A stretch of 64,000 nucleotides of DNA from NCBI RefSeq assembly GCF_002902945.1, contig NZ_CP026101.1, positions 868,001 through 932,000 of the forward strand, in the 5' to 3' direction. This DNA is from Paraburkholderia caribensis. GTDB lineage: Bacteria; Pseudomonadota; Gammaproteobacteria; Burkholderiales; Burkholderiaceae. The position numbers and the translations under genes were made by a program. Shown in pieces: positions 1-8,588 of this stretch (its first letter is position 1; every line of letters starts with the position of its first letter). Under the pieces are notes generated by a model. The model was given only the letters and a program-made list of their open reading frames with translations. It ran no database searches and was not told the DNA's origin.

Positions 1-1866
1 GCCGAACGCAGCGACGACGGTATCGTCCAGCTCCAGCGCCTTGCCCGTTGCCGCGTGCTCGGCGAGCGTCAGCAGCTCGCGCGTCGCGAGGCGCTGGCCG
101 GCTTCCCAGCGGTTGAACGGATCGCTGTCGTGCGCGAGCAGGAACGCGAGTTCGTCGGCCGTGTAGTCGTATTCGACGACGACGGGCGCCGAGAAATTGC
201 GCAGCAGCGACGGCAGCGGTTTTTCGGCCACATCGACGAACGTGAAGCTCTGTTCCTTCTCCGTGAATTCGAGCACGCGCGTGGTGTGCGGCGACGCCGA
301 CGCCTCGCCTTCGAGGCGCAGCGGCATGTCGTTGCCGTCCTCGCCGATCAGGCCGATCGCGAACGGAATCAGCAGCGGGCCCTTTTGCGTTTCGCGCGCG
401 GCCGCGGCGGCATCGCCGTAGCCCTGCGTGAGCGTCACCGTGTAGCGCTTTTGCGATGCGTCATAGTGCGTGTCGACCGTGATGCGCGGCGTGCCGGCCT
501 GGCTGTACCAGCGCTCGTACTGCGCGAGGTCGCGGCCGTTCGCGTCGGCCATTGCGTGACGGAAGTCGTCGCAGGTGACGGCCTGGCCGTCGTGGCGCTT
601 GAAATACAGGTCCATGCCGCGCCGGAAGCCTTCGCGCCCGAACAGCGTCTGATACATCCGCACGACTTCCGAGCCCTTTTCATAGACGGTCATCGTGTAG
701 AAGTTGTTGATCTCGACGTAGCTCTCCGGACGCACCGGGTGCGCCATCGGACCGGCATCTTCGGCGAACTGCATCTGACGCAGCACGCGCACGTCTTCGA
801 TACGCTTGGTCGCGCGTGCCGCCTGATTCTCGACCGCGCTGCCGCCGCTTGCCATGTCGGCGGAAAACTCCTGGTCGCGGAACACGGTTAGCCCTTCCTT
901 CAGGCTCAGCTGGAACCAGTCGCGGCAGGTGACGCGGTTGCCCGTCCAGTTATGGAAGTACTCGTGGCCGACCACGGCTTCGATGTTGGAGAAGTCGGTG
1001 TCCGTCGCGGTTTCGGGATTGGCCAGCACATACTTCGTGTTGAAGATATTGAGGCCTTTGTTCTCCATCGCGCCCATGTTGAAGTCGCTCACGGCGACGA
1101 TCATGAAGCGGTCCAGGTCGAGTTCCAGGCCGAAGCGCTCTTCGTCCCAGCGGATCGAGTGGATAAGGGAATCCATGGCGTGACGGGTCTTGTCGAGATC
1201 GTGCGGCTCGACCCAGACCTGCAGCAGCTTTTCCTTGCCCGAGCTCGACTTCACGCGTTCCTCCAGCGCGACCAGCTTGCCCGCGACGAGCGCGAACAGA
1301 TAGCTCGGTTTCCTGAACGGATCCTCCCAGCGCGCGAAGTGGCGGCCGTCGGGCAGGTCGCCCTGTTCGAGCAGGTTGCCGTTGGACAGCAGCACCGGGT
1401 ACGCGGCCTTGTCGGCGCGGAGCGTGACCGTGTAGGTCGCCATCACGTCCGGGCGGTCGAGGAACCACGTGATGCGCCGGAAGCCTTCGGCCTCGCATTG
1501 CGTGAAGAAGTTGCCGCTCGATACATACAGGCCGGACAGCGTCGTGTTCGCCGCGGCATTGCAGATGCCCGTCAGCGTCAGCTCGAACGAATCGGGCACG
1601 TTGTCGACGGTGAGGCCGTGTTCGTGCGCGTGGACATCGGCATACGGCTTGCCGTCGATCGACGCTTCGACGAACTGCAGTGCCTCGCCCATCAGTTCGA
1701 GATGGGTGGCGCGCACCGCGTCGGGATTGCGGCGGATGCGCATCGTATTCCTGACGACGGTACGCTCGGGCACGAGATCGAACTCGAGCGCGACGGTATC
1801 GATGAGAAAAGCGGGCGGCGCGTAGTCGGCGCGGCGGATCACTTGAGGCGTTTCGGTATCGGCCAT
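1..1866 (-). CDS. pepN: Aminopeptidase N (M1 family), 3' end cut by window edge
   Basis: Cytosolic zinc metallopeptidase that removes N-terminal residues from peptides. The minus-strand frame is open from ATG at 1866 (MADTETPQVIRRADY) to the window edge, giving 622 codons of a family of about 880-900 residues, so the C-terminal part is missing. The GAMEN substrate-binding motif lies near residue 264 and the zinc motif HEYFHNWTGNR (HExxH) near residue 300, with the downstream Glu in 'SLKEGLTVFRDQ', as in E. coli PepN. No other in-frame start with better support is visible. The gene is divergent from the lipoprotein gene at 2057. The family assignment is very secure; nothing can be said about its terminator or downstream neighbour. 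Confidence 0.96.
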   Translation of the reverse strand, partial: MADTETPQVIRRADYAPPAFLIDTVALEFDLVPERTVVRNTMRIRRNPDAVRATHLELMGEALQFVEASIDGKPYADVHAHEHGLTVDNVPDSFELTLTGICNAAANTTLSGLYVSSGNFFTQCEAEGFRRITWFLDRPDVMATYTVTLRADKAAYPVLLSNGNLLEQGDLPDGRHFARWEDPFRKPSYLFALVAGKLVALEERVKSSSGKEKLLQVWVEPHDLDKTRHAMDSLIHSIRWDEERFGLELDLDRFMIVAVSDFNMGAMENKGLNIFNTKYVLANPETATDTDFSNIEAVVGHEYFHNWTGNRVTCRDWFQLSLKEGLTVFRDQEFSADMASGGSAVENQAARATKRIEDVRVLRQMQFAEDAGPMAHPVRPESYVEINNFYTMTVYEKGSEVVRMYQTLFGREGFRRGMDLYFKRHDGQAVTCDDFRHAMADANGRDLAQYERWYSQAGTPRITVDTHYDASQKRYTVTLTQGYGDAAAAARETQKGPLLIPFAIGLIGEDGNDMPLRLEGEASASPHTTRVLEFTEKEQSFTFVDVAEKPLPSLLRNFSAPVVVEYDYTADELAFLLAHDSDPFNRWEAGQRLATRELLTLAEHAATGKALELDDTVVAAFG

Positions 1867-1978
1867 GGTGTCGTGTGGGAATAAGCTCGAAGCCGGCGCG
1901 TTATGTACATACTGGCAGAGGTGCGCCGGGTGATCGGACCATTGTACAAAGCCTCGGCCGATCGTGCGGATAGAACTT

Positions 1979-2007
1979 TTTACCGTCTTGTCCGGTCAGC
2001 GTATTAT
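1979..2007 (+). promoter_or_regulatory. Possible sigma-70 promoter of the DUF4136 lipoprotein gene
   Basis: TTTACC (1979-1984) and TATTAT (2002-2007) are separated by 17 bp, about 50 bp upstream of the ATG at 2057. The site sits in the intergenic gap between divergent pepN and the lipoprotein gene. The match is by eye only. Confidence 0.35.
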
Positions 2008-2056
2008 CGGGCCGCTCGCGCGGCAGGCGCGAGCGACGATACCAACGAGGACGACC

Positions 2057-2761
2057 ATGAAGCTCGACCGATTGACCCGCCACGCCGCACTCGTGCTCGC
2101 GGCGTTCGCCACGCTGCTGGCGGGCTGCACGACCTATGTGACGTCGCAGGTGACGGCCTTTTCCGACTGGAGCGGCAGCGACGCGACGCGCACCTACGCG
2201 TTCTCGCGCACGGCTGAGCAGAAGAACAGTCTCGAACAGGCCACCTACGAACAGATCGTCGCAAACGAACTCGCCACGCATGCGTTCCGGCAGACCGATG
2301 AGCGCGAAGCGCACTATCTGGTCGCGCTCGCCTATGGCATGCGCTCGGATACCGTGACGGTCTCGCAGCCCGCCTATTACTACAGCGCGTGGCCCGGTCC
2401 TTACTACTGGGGCCGTCCGTTCGACCCGTGGGGTCCATGGGGTCCGTGGGGCCCGTATTCGGGAGGCTATGTGAACCAGAGCTATCCCGTGTACACGCAT
2501 CTGCTCGGCATCCGCATCACGGATCGCGCGACGGGCAAGGAACTCTACAACGTGACCGCGCGCAACACGGACGAGCAGTCTTCGCTGATTGCCGCGATGC
2601 CGTATCTTGCCCGCAGCGCGATGTCCGATTTCCCGTTGGGCAACGGCGTGGTGCGCACCGTCAAGCTGCCCGTCGACGGAAAGGGCGGAATCTCGAACGA
2701 AATGGCGGCGGGCAATGCCGCGCCGCCCGTGCCGGCCTCGGGTGTCAAGACCGTTCAATAA
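2057..2761 (+). CDS. DUF4136-type outer-membrane or periplasmic lipoprotein
   Basis: Protein of 234 aa. The start at 2057 is preferred over an in-frame codon at 1964 because it has an upstream GAGG and begins directly with a signal sequence, MKLDRLTRHAALVLAAFATLLAGC. The lipobox LAGC predicts lipidation at Cys21-24. The mature part (CTTYVTSQVTAFSDWSG...TYAF) resembles DUF4136 lipoproteins, which usually carry a 'D...Y.TYAW' start. An aromatic and proline/glycine-rich stretch follows in the middle (AYYYSAWPGPYYWG, then repeated GPWGPWGP). Function is unknown. It is monocistronic, followed by the terminator of the convergent gene. The lipoprotein call is solid; the DUF assignment is moderate. 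Confidence 0.75.
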   Translation: MKLDRLTRHAALVLAAFATLLAGCTTYVTSQVTAFSDWSGSDATRTYAFSRTAEQKNSLEQATYEQIVANELATHAFRQTDEREAHYLVALAYGMRSDTVTVSQPAYYYSAWPGPYYWGRPFDPWGPWGPWGPYSGGYVNQSYPVYTHLLGIRITDRATGKELYNVTARNTDEQSSLIAAMPYLARSAMSDFPLGNGVVRTVKLPVDGKGGISNEMAAGNAAPPVPASGVKTVQ

Positions 2762-2786
2762 GCGCTTCCAGGAAGCGCCTTCCATG

Positions 2787-2822
2787 AAAAAACGGCCACA
2801 TCGCGCAAGCGATGCGGCCGTT
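2787..2822 (-). terminator. Intrinsic terminator of the GDT1-family gene
   Basis: A strong stem (AACGGCC.CATCGC / GCGATG.GGCCGTT) with GCAA loop lies at 2791-2822. On the minus strand it is followed by six T (A-run at 2787-2792). It terminates the gene ending at 2862. It has no T-run on the plus strand, so it is a weaker terminator for the lipoprotein gene. Confidence 0.75.
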
Positions 2823-2861
2823 ACCTTGACAGGGGCGAGTGCCGGATGACCCGGCCGACGG

Positions 2862-3434
2862 TCAGACGCCGATACCCATCAACGCCATCGCGCCGAGCAC
2901 GACGAACATGACGGCAGCGATGCCGTGCACGAGCCTGGTCGGCAGTTTGTGCGCGAAGCGGTCGCCGAGCAGGATCGCCGGCACATTCGCGAGCATCATG
3001 CCGAGTGTCGTGCCCGCGACCACGCCGAAGAAGTCATGGAAGCGTGCGGCCAGCGCGACCGTGGCGATCTGCGTCTTGTCGCCCATTTCAGCGAGGAAGA
3101 ACGTGACCACGGTTGCGCCGAACACGCCGAAGTGCGTGCGATTGGTATTCGCTTCGGCGTCGTCGAGCTTGTCGGGCACGAGAATCCACAAGCCCATGCC
3201 GATGAACGACGCCGCCAGCGCCCAGCGCATCACGGTCGGCGTGACGAGCGAGCCGAGCCATGCGCCGAGCGCGCCGGCGCCGGCATGATTGATCAGCGTC
3301 GCGACGAGGACACCGAGAATGATGGGCAGCGGCTTGCGGTAGCGGGCGGCGAGGACGAGTGACAGCAGTTGGGTCTTGTCGCCGATTTCAGCCAGCGCGA
3401 CTGCGCCCGTCGAGATCAGAAAGGCTTGTTCCAC
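2862..3434 (-). CDS. GDT1/TMEM165 (UPF0016) family Mn2+/Ca2+ exporter-type membrane protein
   Basis: Inner-membrane protein of 190 aa that probably exports manganese (or calcium) in exchange for protons. It contains the family's duplicated signature: AEIGDKTQ near residue 15 and AEMGDKTQ in the second half, each on a hydrophobic helix, with about six membrane segments in two homologous halves. Members of this family in bacteria (MneA type) confer manganese resistance. The start codon is GTG at 3434 with a weak ribosome-binding site. Its role is strongly supported by context: a yybP-ykoY-type riboswitch lies in the 5' leader, so expression should rise with manganese. It has its own terminator at 2787-2822 and no operon partner. 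Confidence 0.9.
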   Translation of the reverse strand: MEQAFLISTGAVALAEIGDKTQLLSLVLAARYRKPLPIILGVLVATLINHAGAGALGAWLGSLVTPTVMRWALAASFIGMGLWILVPDKLDDAEANTNRTHFGVFGATVVTFFLAEMGDKTQIATVALAARFHDFFGVVAGTTLGMMLANVPAILLGDRFAHKLPTRLVHGIAAVMFVVLGAMALMGIGV

Positions 3435-3504
3435 GTTTTGATAGATTCCCCGGGCCGAGATGTGTGCGAGCGACGACCCACAACGCGCCGGGCCCTAAAG
3501 CGGC

Positions 3505-3665
3505 GGTGGTGGATCATCGGTCTCGCCAGGCCAGAGGCTGCGTCTGCCATGGCCATACGGCCAAGTCTGTTGACAGGCGCCCCCGCAGGTCACGCACGCT
3601 GCGCTCGCCGGCCAGAAGCTGGACCGTAGCGCGGGCATGACGCGGGGCGGCTACTCCCCAATGAG
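3505..3665 (-). promoter_or_regulatory. yybP-ykoY manganese riboswitch
   Basis: On the minus strand the leader starts with CATTGGGGAGTAGCC (about 3663-3648). It contains GTCAACA in the middle (near 3570) and ends with GCCTGGCGAGACC (about 3531-3519). These are the conserved blocks of the proteobacterial yybP-ykoY class seen upstream of mntP and alx. A -10 element TATACT (3677-3672) lies 7-10 nt before the first block, so the transcript should begin at the riboswitch itself. The aptamer ends about 70 nt before the GTG of the GDT1-family gene. Class recognition is by motif; metal binding is known for the class and was not tested here. Confidence 0.85.
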
Positions 3666-3679
3666 GGGCGGAGTATAGC

Positions 3680-4191
3680 ACGGAGGCTTGCGCGAAAGCG
3701 AAGATTTCGCGTGACTTACGCACCCCTTTGGATTGCTTGCAGCAAGTCATTGCAAAATCAAGCGCGATTGTCGCTTTTTAACGGATTTGTCGCGCGCTGC
3801 CGACACGCAGGAGCGTTACAAACCGCGCGAATCTCTGGCATGCCAGCCGGTGCTCGGGCTGGGCGGAGGCCGGCCGGACGGGCCGCTGAAGGTGTGGGAA
3901 CGCTTCCGTCGCGTGCAAGAGACGGATACAGATAGATACGTCTTTTCCGGCTGATTTCGGCCAGAATGCTCGGTATCATTTCGGGCGGTCTACGTAATGA
4001 CCAGACGAAACCCCGTTTTGGCGTCCCGCCCCTAAATAATCACCGCTGCGTGCCGTTATTTGGGTGACTCCTTAAAATAAAAGTGGACTCACCGAACTGG
4101 CGTAGCGCCTCGCCTCGAAGTAGCGCGCTTCACGTGCTGTCGATGGCGAGCGCGCCTCTGGCGTCAGCAGCCTTCACGCGCGAACACCGAT
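3680..4191. other. Intergenic leader region before the aryl polyene operon
   Basis: About 510 bp without a convincing gene. AT content rises at 3715-3790 and 4030-4085. A TAAAAT at 4073-4078 could be the -10 of the operon promoter, about 115 nt before the first start codon, but no good -35 is visible. A 12-bp palindrome, CTGGCATGCCAG, lies at 3837-3848. Short open frames here lack ribosome-binding sites and familiar sequence. Confidence 0.4.
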
Positions 4192-4896
4192 ATGCCCGAT
4201 CTGCACTGGACTATTCCGGTTGCTCGCTGGTCTTCCTGGCCTGCCGTCGCAGCCGCCGCACCCGATATTGGCTTTATCGAGCCGATGGTGCGGCGTCGCC
4301 TGAGCACGCTGTCGCGCATCGCGCTGAAAGTCGCGCATGACTGCGCCGCCGATCAGCCCAACGTGCGCATCGTGTTCGCGTCGCGCCACGGCGAGCTGCG
4401 CCGCACCACCGACATTCTGCGCAACATCAGCGCGGGCGAGCCCGTCTCGCCGACGGCATTCAGTCTTTCCGTGCTGAACGCGATGACGGGCGTGTTCGGC
4501 ATTTCGCGCGGCGACCGCACGGCCGCGAGCGCGCTGTCCGCCGGTGCCGAGACGCTCGGCTACGCGCTGCTCGAAGCGCACGCGCAATACGCCACCAATC
4601 CCTCGACGCCCGTGCTGCTCGTCTACGCCGATGAACCGGCCGATCCCGGCTACGGCACGATCGAAGAGGAAGTGCAGGGCGGCGCGGTCGCGATCCTGCT
4701 GGACGAAGCAGCGGCGGGCCGTCTGTCCTGCTCGCGCACGGCCGTGGCCGACGGCAATGCGCCGCCCGAAGGCGCGGGTACTCTCTTTGCAACTCAAAGT
4801 CAGGCTGTGCATCACTGCCTCGACACGCATGCCGCTGCGCAATGGCGTGGCGAATACGCGGTCTGGGAATGGAGCTGGGATGAAGCCGTGGCTTGA
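4192..4896 (+). CDS. apeC: Beta-ketoacyl synthase-like chain-length factor of aryl polyene pathway
   Basis: Protein of 234 aa, about half the size of a full ketosynthase and typical of the short 'ketoacyl-synt_2' proteins of aryl polyene clusters. It starts MPDLHWTIPVARWSSWP. The region that would hold the ketosynthase nucleophile reads FGISRGDRTAASALSAGAE, with alanine/serine and no cysteine. It should therefore act as a partner (chain-length factor) for the catalytic ketosynthase at 15421, not as a condensing enzyme. First gene of the operon; its 3' end overlaps the acyltransferase gene by 17 bp. The symbol follows the published APE naming as I recall it. The role is inferred from family and order. 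Confidence 0.8.
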   Translation: MPDLHWTIPVARWSSWPAVAAAAPDIGFIEPMVRRRLSTLSRIALKVAHDCAADQPNVRIVFASRHGELRRTTDILRNISAGEPVSPTAFSLSVLNAMTGVFGISRGDRTAASALSAGAETLGYALLEAHAQYATNPSTPVLLVYADEPADPGYGTIEEEVQGGAVAILLDEAAAGRLSCSRTAVADGNAPPEGAGTLFATQSQAVHHCLDTHAAAQWRGEYAVWEWSWDEAVA

Positions 4897-5674
4897 CTAT
4901 CACTGGCGCCTCGTCGCGACGGCGCTTGCATTCACGGCGTTCGGCATCTGCGGACTCGGCTTTTCGCTGATCCTGTTTCCGATCGCGTGGATCTGGCCGG
5001 ATCGCACGTCGAAGCAGCGCGCGATCACCGCGATCATTCACGCGTTCTTTCGCGCGCTCGTCGCCGTGCTGAAGTGGGCCGGCGTGATGGAGCTCGACAC
5101 GCACGGCGTCGCTGCGCTGCGCCGCAAGCACAACGAGCCGGCCATCGTGGTCGCGAATCATCCGACGTGGCTCGACGTGATGGTGCTGCTGTCGCTGACG
5201 CCGCGCGCGTGCTGCGTCGTCAAGAGCGCGCACTGGAGCAACCCGTTTTTCTGGGGCGTCGTGCGCGCGGCCGAATATGTGAGCAACGCCGATCCGCTCG
5301 ATCTCGTCGAAGCGGGCGCGCGGCAACTGCAGCGCGGCTACACGATGATCATTTTTCCGGAAGGCACGCGCAGCCCGGCGCGCAACCGGATGCATGCGTT
5401 TTCGCGCGGTTTCGCGCACATGGCGCTCAAGTCCGGCGCGCCGATCCTGCCGGTACTGATGGATTGCGATCCACCCGCATTTACCAAGGGCATGCGCTGG
5501 TACAACGTGCCCGAGCGTGCGTTCCGCATGCGCGTCAACGTGCTCGAGCCGCTCGGCGCAGATGCGCTCGCGGCGCACGACGAACCGCCCGCGCTGGCTG
5601 CTCGCACGGTGACGAGCGCCATCGAAGCACACATCACCCAGCATCTGTTCGACTATGGATTCTTTAAAGCTTGA
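4880..5674 (+). CDS. Lysophospholipid/1-acylglycerol-phosphate-type acyltransferase
   Basis: Membrane-associated acyltransferase of 264 aa in the PlsC superfamily. The start at 4880 (MKPWLDYHWRLVATALAF) gives an N-terminal membrane segment and has GGAG just upstream. Motif I is NHPTWLD (H-x4-D, catalytic) and the phosphate-binding motif is FPEGTRS. It may transfer an acyl or polyene chain to the lipid-like anchor that holds the pigment in the outer membrane. This is an inference from its place in the cluster. The 3' end overlaps the first ACP gene by 20 bp, which suggests translational coupling. Confidence 0.85.
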   Translation: MKPWLDYHWRLVATALAFTAFGICGLGFSLILFPIAWIWPDRTSKQRAITAIIHAFFRALVAVLKWAGVMELDTHGVAALRRKHNEPAIVVANHPTWLDVMVLLSLTPRACCVVKSAHWSNPFFWGVVRAAEYVSNADPLDLVEAGARQLQRGYTMIIFPEGTRSPARNRMHAFSRGFAHMALKSGAPILPVLMDCDPPAFTKGMRWYNVPERAFRMRVNVLEPLGADALAAHDEPPALAARTVTSAIEAHITQHLFDYGFFKA

Positions 5675-5954
5675 AATTAAACAGCTTCTGATCGAAGCAC
5701 TCGATCTGGAAGACCTGACGCCCGCCGACATCGACGACGACGCGCCGCTCTTCGATACCGACGGCGTCGGTCTCGATTCGATCGACGCGCTCGAAATCGG
5801 CATCGTGCTGCGCAAACACTACCAATTGACGATCGCGGCGAATGACGAACGCACGCGAGAGCACTTCCGCTCGATCAATTCGCTTGCAGCGCTGGTGGCG
5901 AGCCAGCGCGAGCTTGCGCATGAATCGGGCGACACCACAAAGAAAGGGGAATGA
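5655..5954 (+). CDS. apeE: Acyl carrier protein 1 of aryl polyene pathway
   Basis: Acidic protein of 99 aa. The phosphopantetheine attachment site is Ser42 in GLDSIDALE. It begins inside the acyltransferase gene and its stop overlaps the next start (ATGA at 5951). It presents the growing polyene or the aryl starter to the ketosynthases, reductase and dehydratases. Which of the two ACPs accepts which group cannot be read from sequence. The C-terminal tail is longer than in ACP 2 and ends in a charged stretch. Confidence 0.92.
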   Translation: MDSLKLEIKQLLIEALDLEDLTPADIDDDAPLFDTDGVGLDSIDALEIGIVLRKHYQLTIAANDERTREHFRSINSLAALVASQRELAHESGDTTKKGE

Positions 5955-6208
5955 CCGTGACCGACACCGAGATCCTTGAGCGCATCCGCGCCATCTTCAA
6001 AGAGAACTTCGCCATCGAGCCCGAACGCGTGACACCTGAAGCGCACCTGTTCGAAGAACTCGATCTGGACAGCATCGACGCCGTCGATCTCGCGATCAAG
6101 CTGCAGGAGATGACGGGCCGCCGGATCAAGCCCGAGGAGTTCAAGTCGGTGCGCACGGTCGGCGACGTGATCGCGGCTGTCGAGTCCTTGCTCGCGGCGC
6201 AGGGCTGA
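5951..6208 (+). CDS. apeF: Acyl carrier protein 2 of aryl polyene pathway
   Basis: Compact ACP of 85 aa with attachment Ser41 in LDLDSIDAVDL. It is more FAS-like in length than the preceding ACP. The ATGA overlap with the upstream stop and the TGATG junction with the next gene indicate coupled translation. Two ACPs are the rule in aryl polyene clusters. Confidence 0.92.
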   Translation: MTVTDTEILERIRAIFKENFAIEPERVTPEAHLFEELDLDSIDAVDLAIKLQEMTGRRIKPEEFKSVRTVGDVIAAVESLLAAQG

Positions 6209-6903
6209 TGCACGCGCAACGTTCGCACGCGCCGGGCGCCCCGGACGAAAGTCAGGCGCAGGCTGCAATGCCAGCGGCCGTGCAGCCAGCGAACGACGGC
6301 GAGCGCCCGCGTAGCTGGGCAAGCTTCGCGCTGGGTGTGCTCGCCAAGCTCGCGTATCCCGCCGTGATTCTGTGTGCGTGGTTCTGGGACGCGCCGCGCT
6401 TCGTCGGCTGCCTGCTGTTTGCGCTGTTGTGGCTGCAGCGCTGCGCCGGCACGGGCGCGTTCGGTGCGTCGCTGCGCAAGCTCACGCGGGTCGACTGGGC
6501 CGTGGCCTTCATGCTGAGCATCGCGTCCGCGGCCATCGTGTGGACCAATAGCGAACTGTTGCTGCGCATCTACCCGTCGCTGGTGAATCTCGGTTTGCTG
6601 ATCGCGTTCGGCGTAACGCTCCTGCACGGCCCGACGATGGTCGAAAAATTCGCGCGCATCGGCACGCCCGATCTGAGCGAGCCGGCGATCCGCCACACGC
6701 GCCGCGTGACGCAGATCTGGTGCGCGTTCTTCCTCGCGAATGGCGTGTTCTCTCTCTACACGGCGCTCTACTGGCCGCGCGAAGCGTGGTCGCTGTATAA
6801 CGGCGCGATCGCGTACGGTCTGATCGGTCTGCTGCTGGCGGGTGAAATTGCGTGGCGATATCTCGTGATCCTGCCGCGCGTGCGACGTTCGGAGGCGGCA
6901 TGA
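6208..6903 (+). CDS. Integral membrane protein of aryl polyene cluster (COG4648-like)
   Basis: Protein of 231 aa. A polar, alanine- and proline-rich head of about 45 residues is followed by about six hydrophobic segments (for example LAYPAVILCAWFW, VDWAVAFMLSIASAAIVW, LLIAFGVTLLHGPTMVEK). It resembles the small membrane proteins found at this position in other aryl polyene operons. The reaction is unknown; a role in membrane handling of the pigment or its anchor is inferred. Its stop overlaps the next start (ATGA at 6900). Confidence 0.7.
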   Translation: MHAQRSHAPGAPDESQAQAAMPAAVQPANDGERPRSWASFALGVLAKLAYPAVILCAWFWDAPRFVGCLLFALLWLQRCAGTGAFGASLRKLTRVDWAVAFMLSIASAAIVWTNSELLLRIYPSLVNLGLLIAFGVTLLHGPTMVEKFARIGTPDLSEPAIRHTRRVTQIWCAFFLANGVFSLYTALYWPREAWSLYNGAIAYGLIGLLLAGEIAWRYLVILPRVRRSEAA

Positions 6904-8588
6904 TCGCGCTGCACGAACTGCTGTCGTGCGAGCGCGCCGGGCACGTGCCCGTCTGTCGCGACGACGAGGCAAACGGGACCATCGATTTCGCCGCGTTTCG
7001 CGCGCGCGTTTTCGCCATCGCCTTGCAACTGCGTGAAACGCGGGCGCACCGCTACGCGCTGTGCATCGACGATCCATTCGATTTCGCTTGTGCGCTATTC
7101 GCGCTGTTCGCCTGCGGCAAGACGCCCGTGATTCCGGCGAACGCGACACCCGGCTATCTCGCCGATCTCGCCGACGCCTACGACGCCGTGCTCACCGACG
7201 CCGACGTCGGCGCGCATGCCGCCACGCGGGCATGCGCCGAAACGCCGTTAACCATCGATCCCGACGCGCCGCTCACGCTCTATACGTCGGGCAGCAGCGG
7301 CACGCCGAAGCCGATCCACAAGACGCTCGCGCAGTTCGACGCCGAAGTGCAGACGCTGGAGCGCGAGTGGGGCGGACTGGCCGGCGAGGCGACGATGCTC
7401 GCTAGCGTCCCGCATCATCACATCTACGGTTTGCTGTTTCGCGTCATGTGGCCGCTCGCGGCCGGCCGCGCGTTCGATCGCGCCGTCTGTATCGAGCCGC
7501 TGCAGGTGCAGTCGCGCATCGAGCAATGCGGTGCGGCCGTGGTCGTGTCGTCGCCCGCGCAATTGTCGCGCTGGCCCGCGATGCCCGGCTTCGCGGCATT
7601 GACGCCCGTGCCGCGCGCGTTCTTCTCGTCGGGCGGACCGCTTTCCGCAGAAGCGGCCGCGCAATACGCGGCCGCTTTCGGCAGCGCGCCCGTCGAAATC
7701 TACGGCAGCACGGAAACGGGCGGTATTGCGTGGCGACGTCAGAACGAGACGTCGGCATGGCAGCCTATGAATGGCGTCGACGTTCAGCGCGGTGAAGACG
7801 GGGCGCTGAAGGTGCGCTCGCCGCATCTGGGGCATGACGCCTGGCATCGCACCGACGACGCCATCGTGTTCGACGACGGCGGCCGCTTCCGGCTGCAAGG
7901 ACGCCTCGATCGCGTGATCAAGCTCGATGGCAAGCGCGTGTCGCTGCCCGAAGTCGAGGCGCGTCTCGCGCTGCATCCGTACGTCGCGCAGGCGGCCGTG
8001 GTGCCGCTCGCGGGTGCGTCGCGCGAACGTCTGGGCGCGGTGGTCGCGCTCAACGATGCAGGCGGCGCGGCGTTACGCCACGAGGGGCGCGTCGCGCTCG
8101 CGAAGACCTTGCGCCGCCATCTCGCCGCCTACTTCGACGTGGTCGTGCTGCCGCGTCACTGGCGCTTTCGCATTGGGTTGCCGTTCGACGCGCGCGGCAA
8201 GCTGCCCGCCGCAGCCGTGGCCGCGGCTTTCGAGCCGCGCGACGACGGCTTCGAACTGCTGTCCGAAGCGCGTAACGGTGACGACGTCCACTACGAACTG
8301 CGCGTGCCGCCCACACTCGTTCATTTCGAAGGCCACTTTCCCGGCCTGCCGATTCTTCCCGGCGTCGTGCAGCTCGACTGGGCGATCCGCCTTGCCGCCG
8401 CGCACGTGACGGGCGTGCGCGAGATCGAATCCGTCGACCGCCTGAAGTTCACCGCGCCCGTGATGCCGGGCGCCGTGCTCGACCTGAAGCTGTCGCACGA
8501 TGCCGCGCGGCGGCGCGTGCAGTTCGCGTATCGCGTCGAAGGCCGCGACAGTGCGTCGGGCGTGATCGTGTATCGGGAGCGCGCATGA
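6900..8588 (+). CDS. Adenylation enzyme fused to FabZ-like dehydratase (ApeH-ApeI type)
   Basis: Two-domain protein of 562 aa. Residues 1 to about 440 are an AMP-forming acyl-activating domain: TLYTSGSSGTPKP near residue 128 (ATP loop), YGSTETGG, and the hinge RTDD...LQGRLDRVIKLDGKR with the late lysine. Residues from about 455 to the end are a hotdog dehydratase: HFEGHFPGLPILPG near 475, followed by the FabZ-like 'DRLKFTAPVMPGAVLDLKL'. The first domain should load an aryl acid onto an ACP; the second should dehydrate 3-hydroxyacyl-ACP. In some APE clusters these are two genes (apeH and apeI), so the fusion is notable. The start at 6900 rather than 6852 is chosen for its ATGA overlap with the preceding stop. 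Confidence 0.88.
   Translation: MIALHELLSCERAGHVPVCRDDEANGTIDFAAFRARVFAIALQLRETRAHRYALCIDDPFDFACALFALFACGKTPVIPANATPGYLADLADAYDAVLTDADVGAHAATRACAETPLTIDPDAPLTLYTSGSSGTPKPIHKTLAQFDAEVQTLEREWGGLAGEATMLASVPHHHIYGLLFRVMWPLAAGRAFDRAVCIEPLQVQSRIEQCGAAVVVSSPAQLSRWPAMPGFAALTPVPRAFFSSGGPLSAEAAAQYAAAFGSAPVEIYGSTETGGIAWRRQNETSAWQPMNGVDVQRGEDGALKVRSPHLGHDAWHRTDDAIVFDDGGRFRLQGRLDRVIKLDGKRVSLPEVEARLALHPYVAQAAVVPLAGASRERLGAVVALNDAGGAALRHEGRVALAKTLRRHLAAYFDVVVLPRHWRFRIGLPFDARGKLPAAAVAAAFEPRDDGFELLSEARNGDDVHYELRVPPTLVHFEGHFPGLPILPGVVQLDWAIRLAAAHVTGVREIESVDRLKFTAPVMPGAVLDLKLSHDAARRRVQFAYRVEGRDSASGVIVYRERA

Noticed and set aside
55..1884. Long plus-strand open frames opposite pepN
   Set aside because: They are Arg/Ala/Val-rich antisense frames of a high-GC gene; pepN itself has the GAMEN and HExxH motifs on the minus strand.
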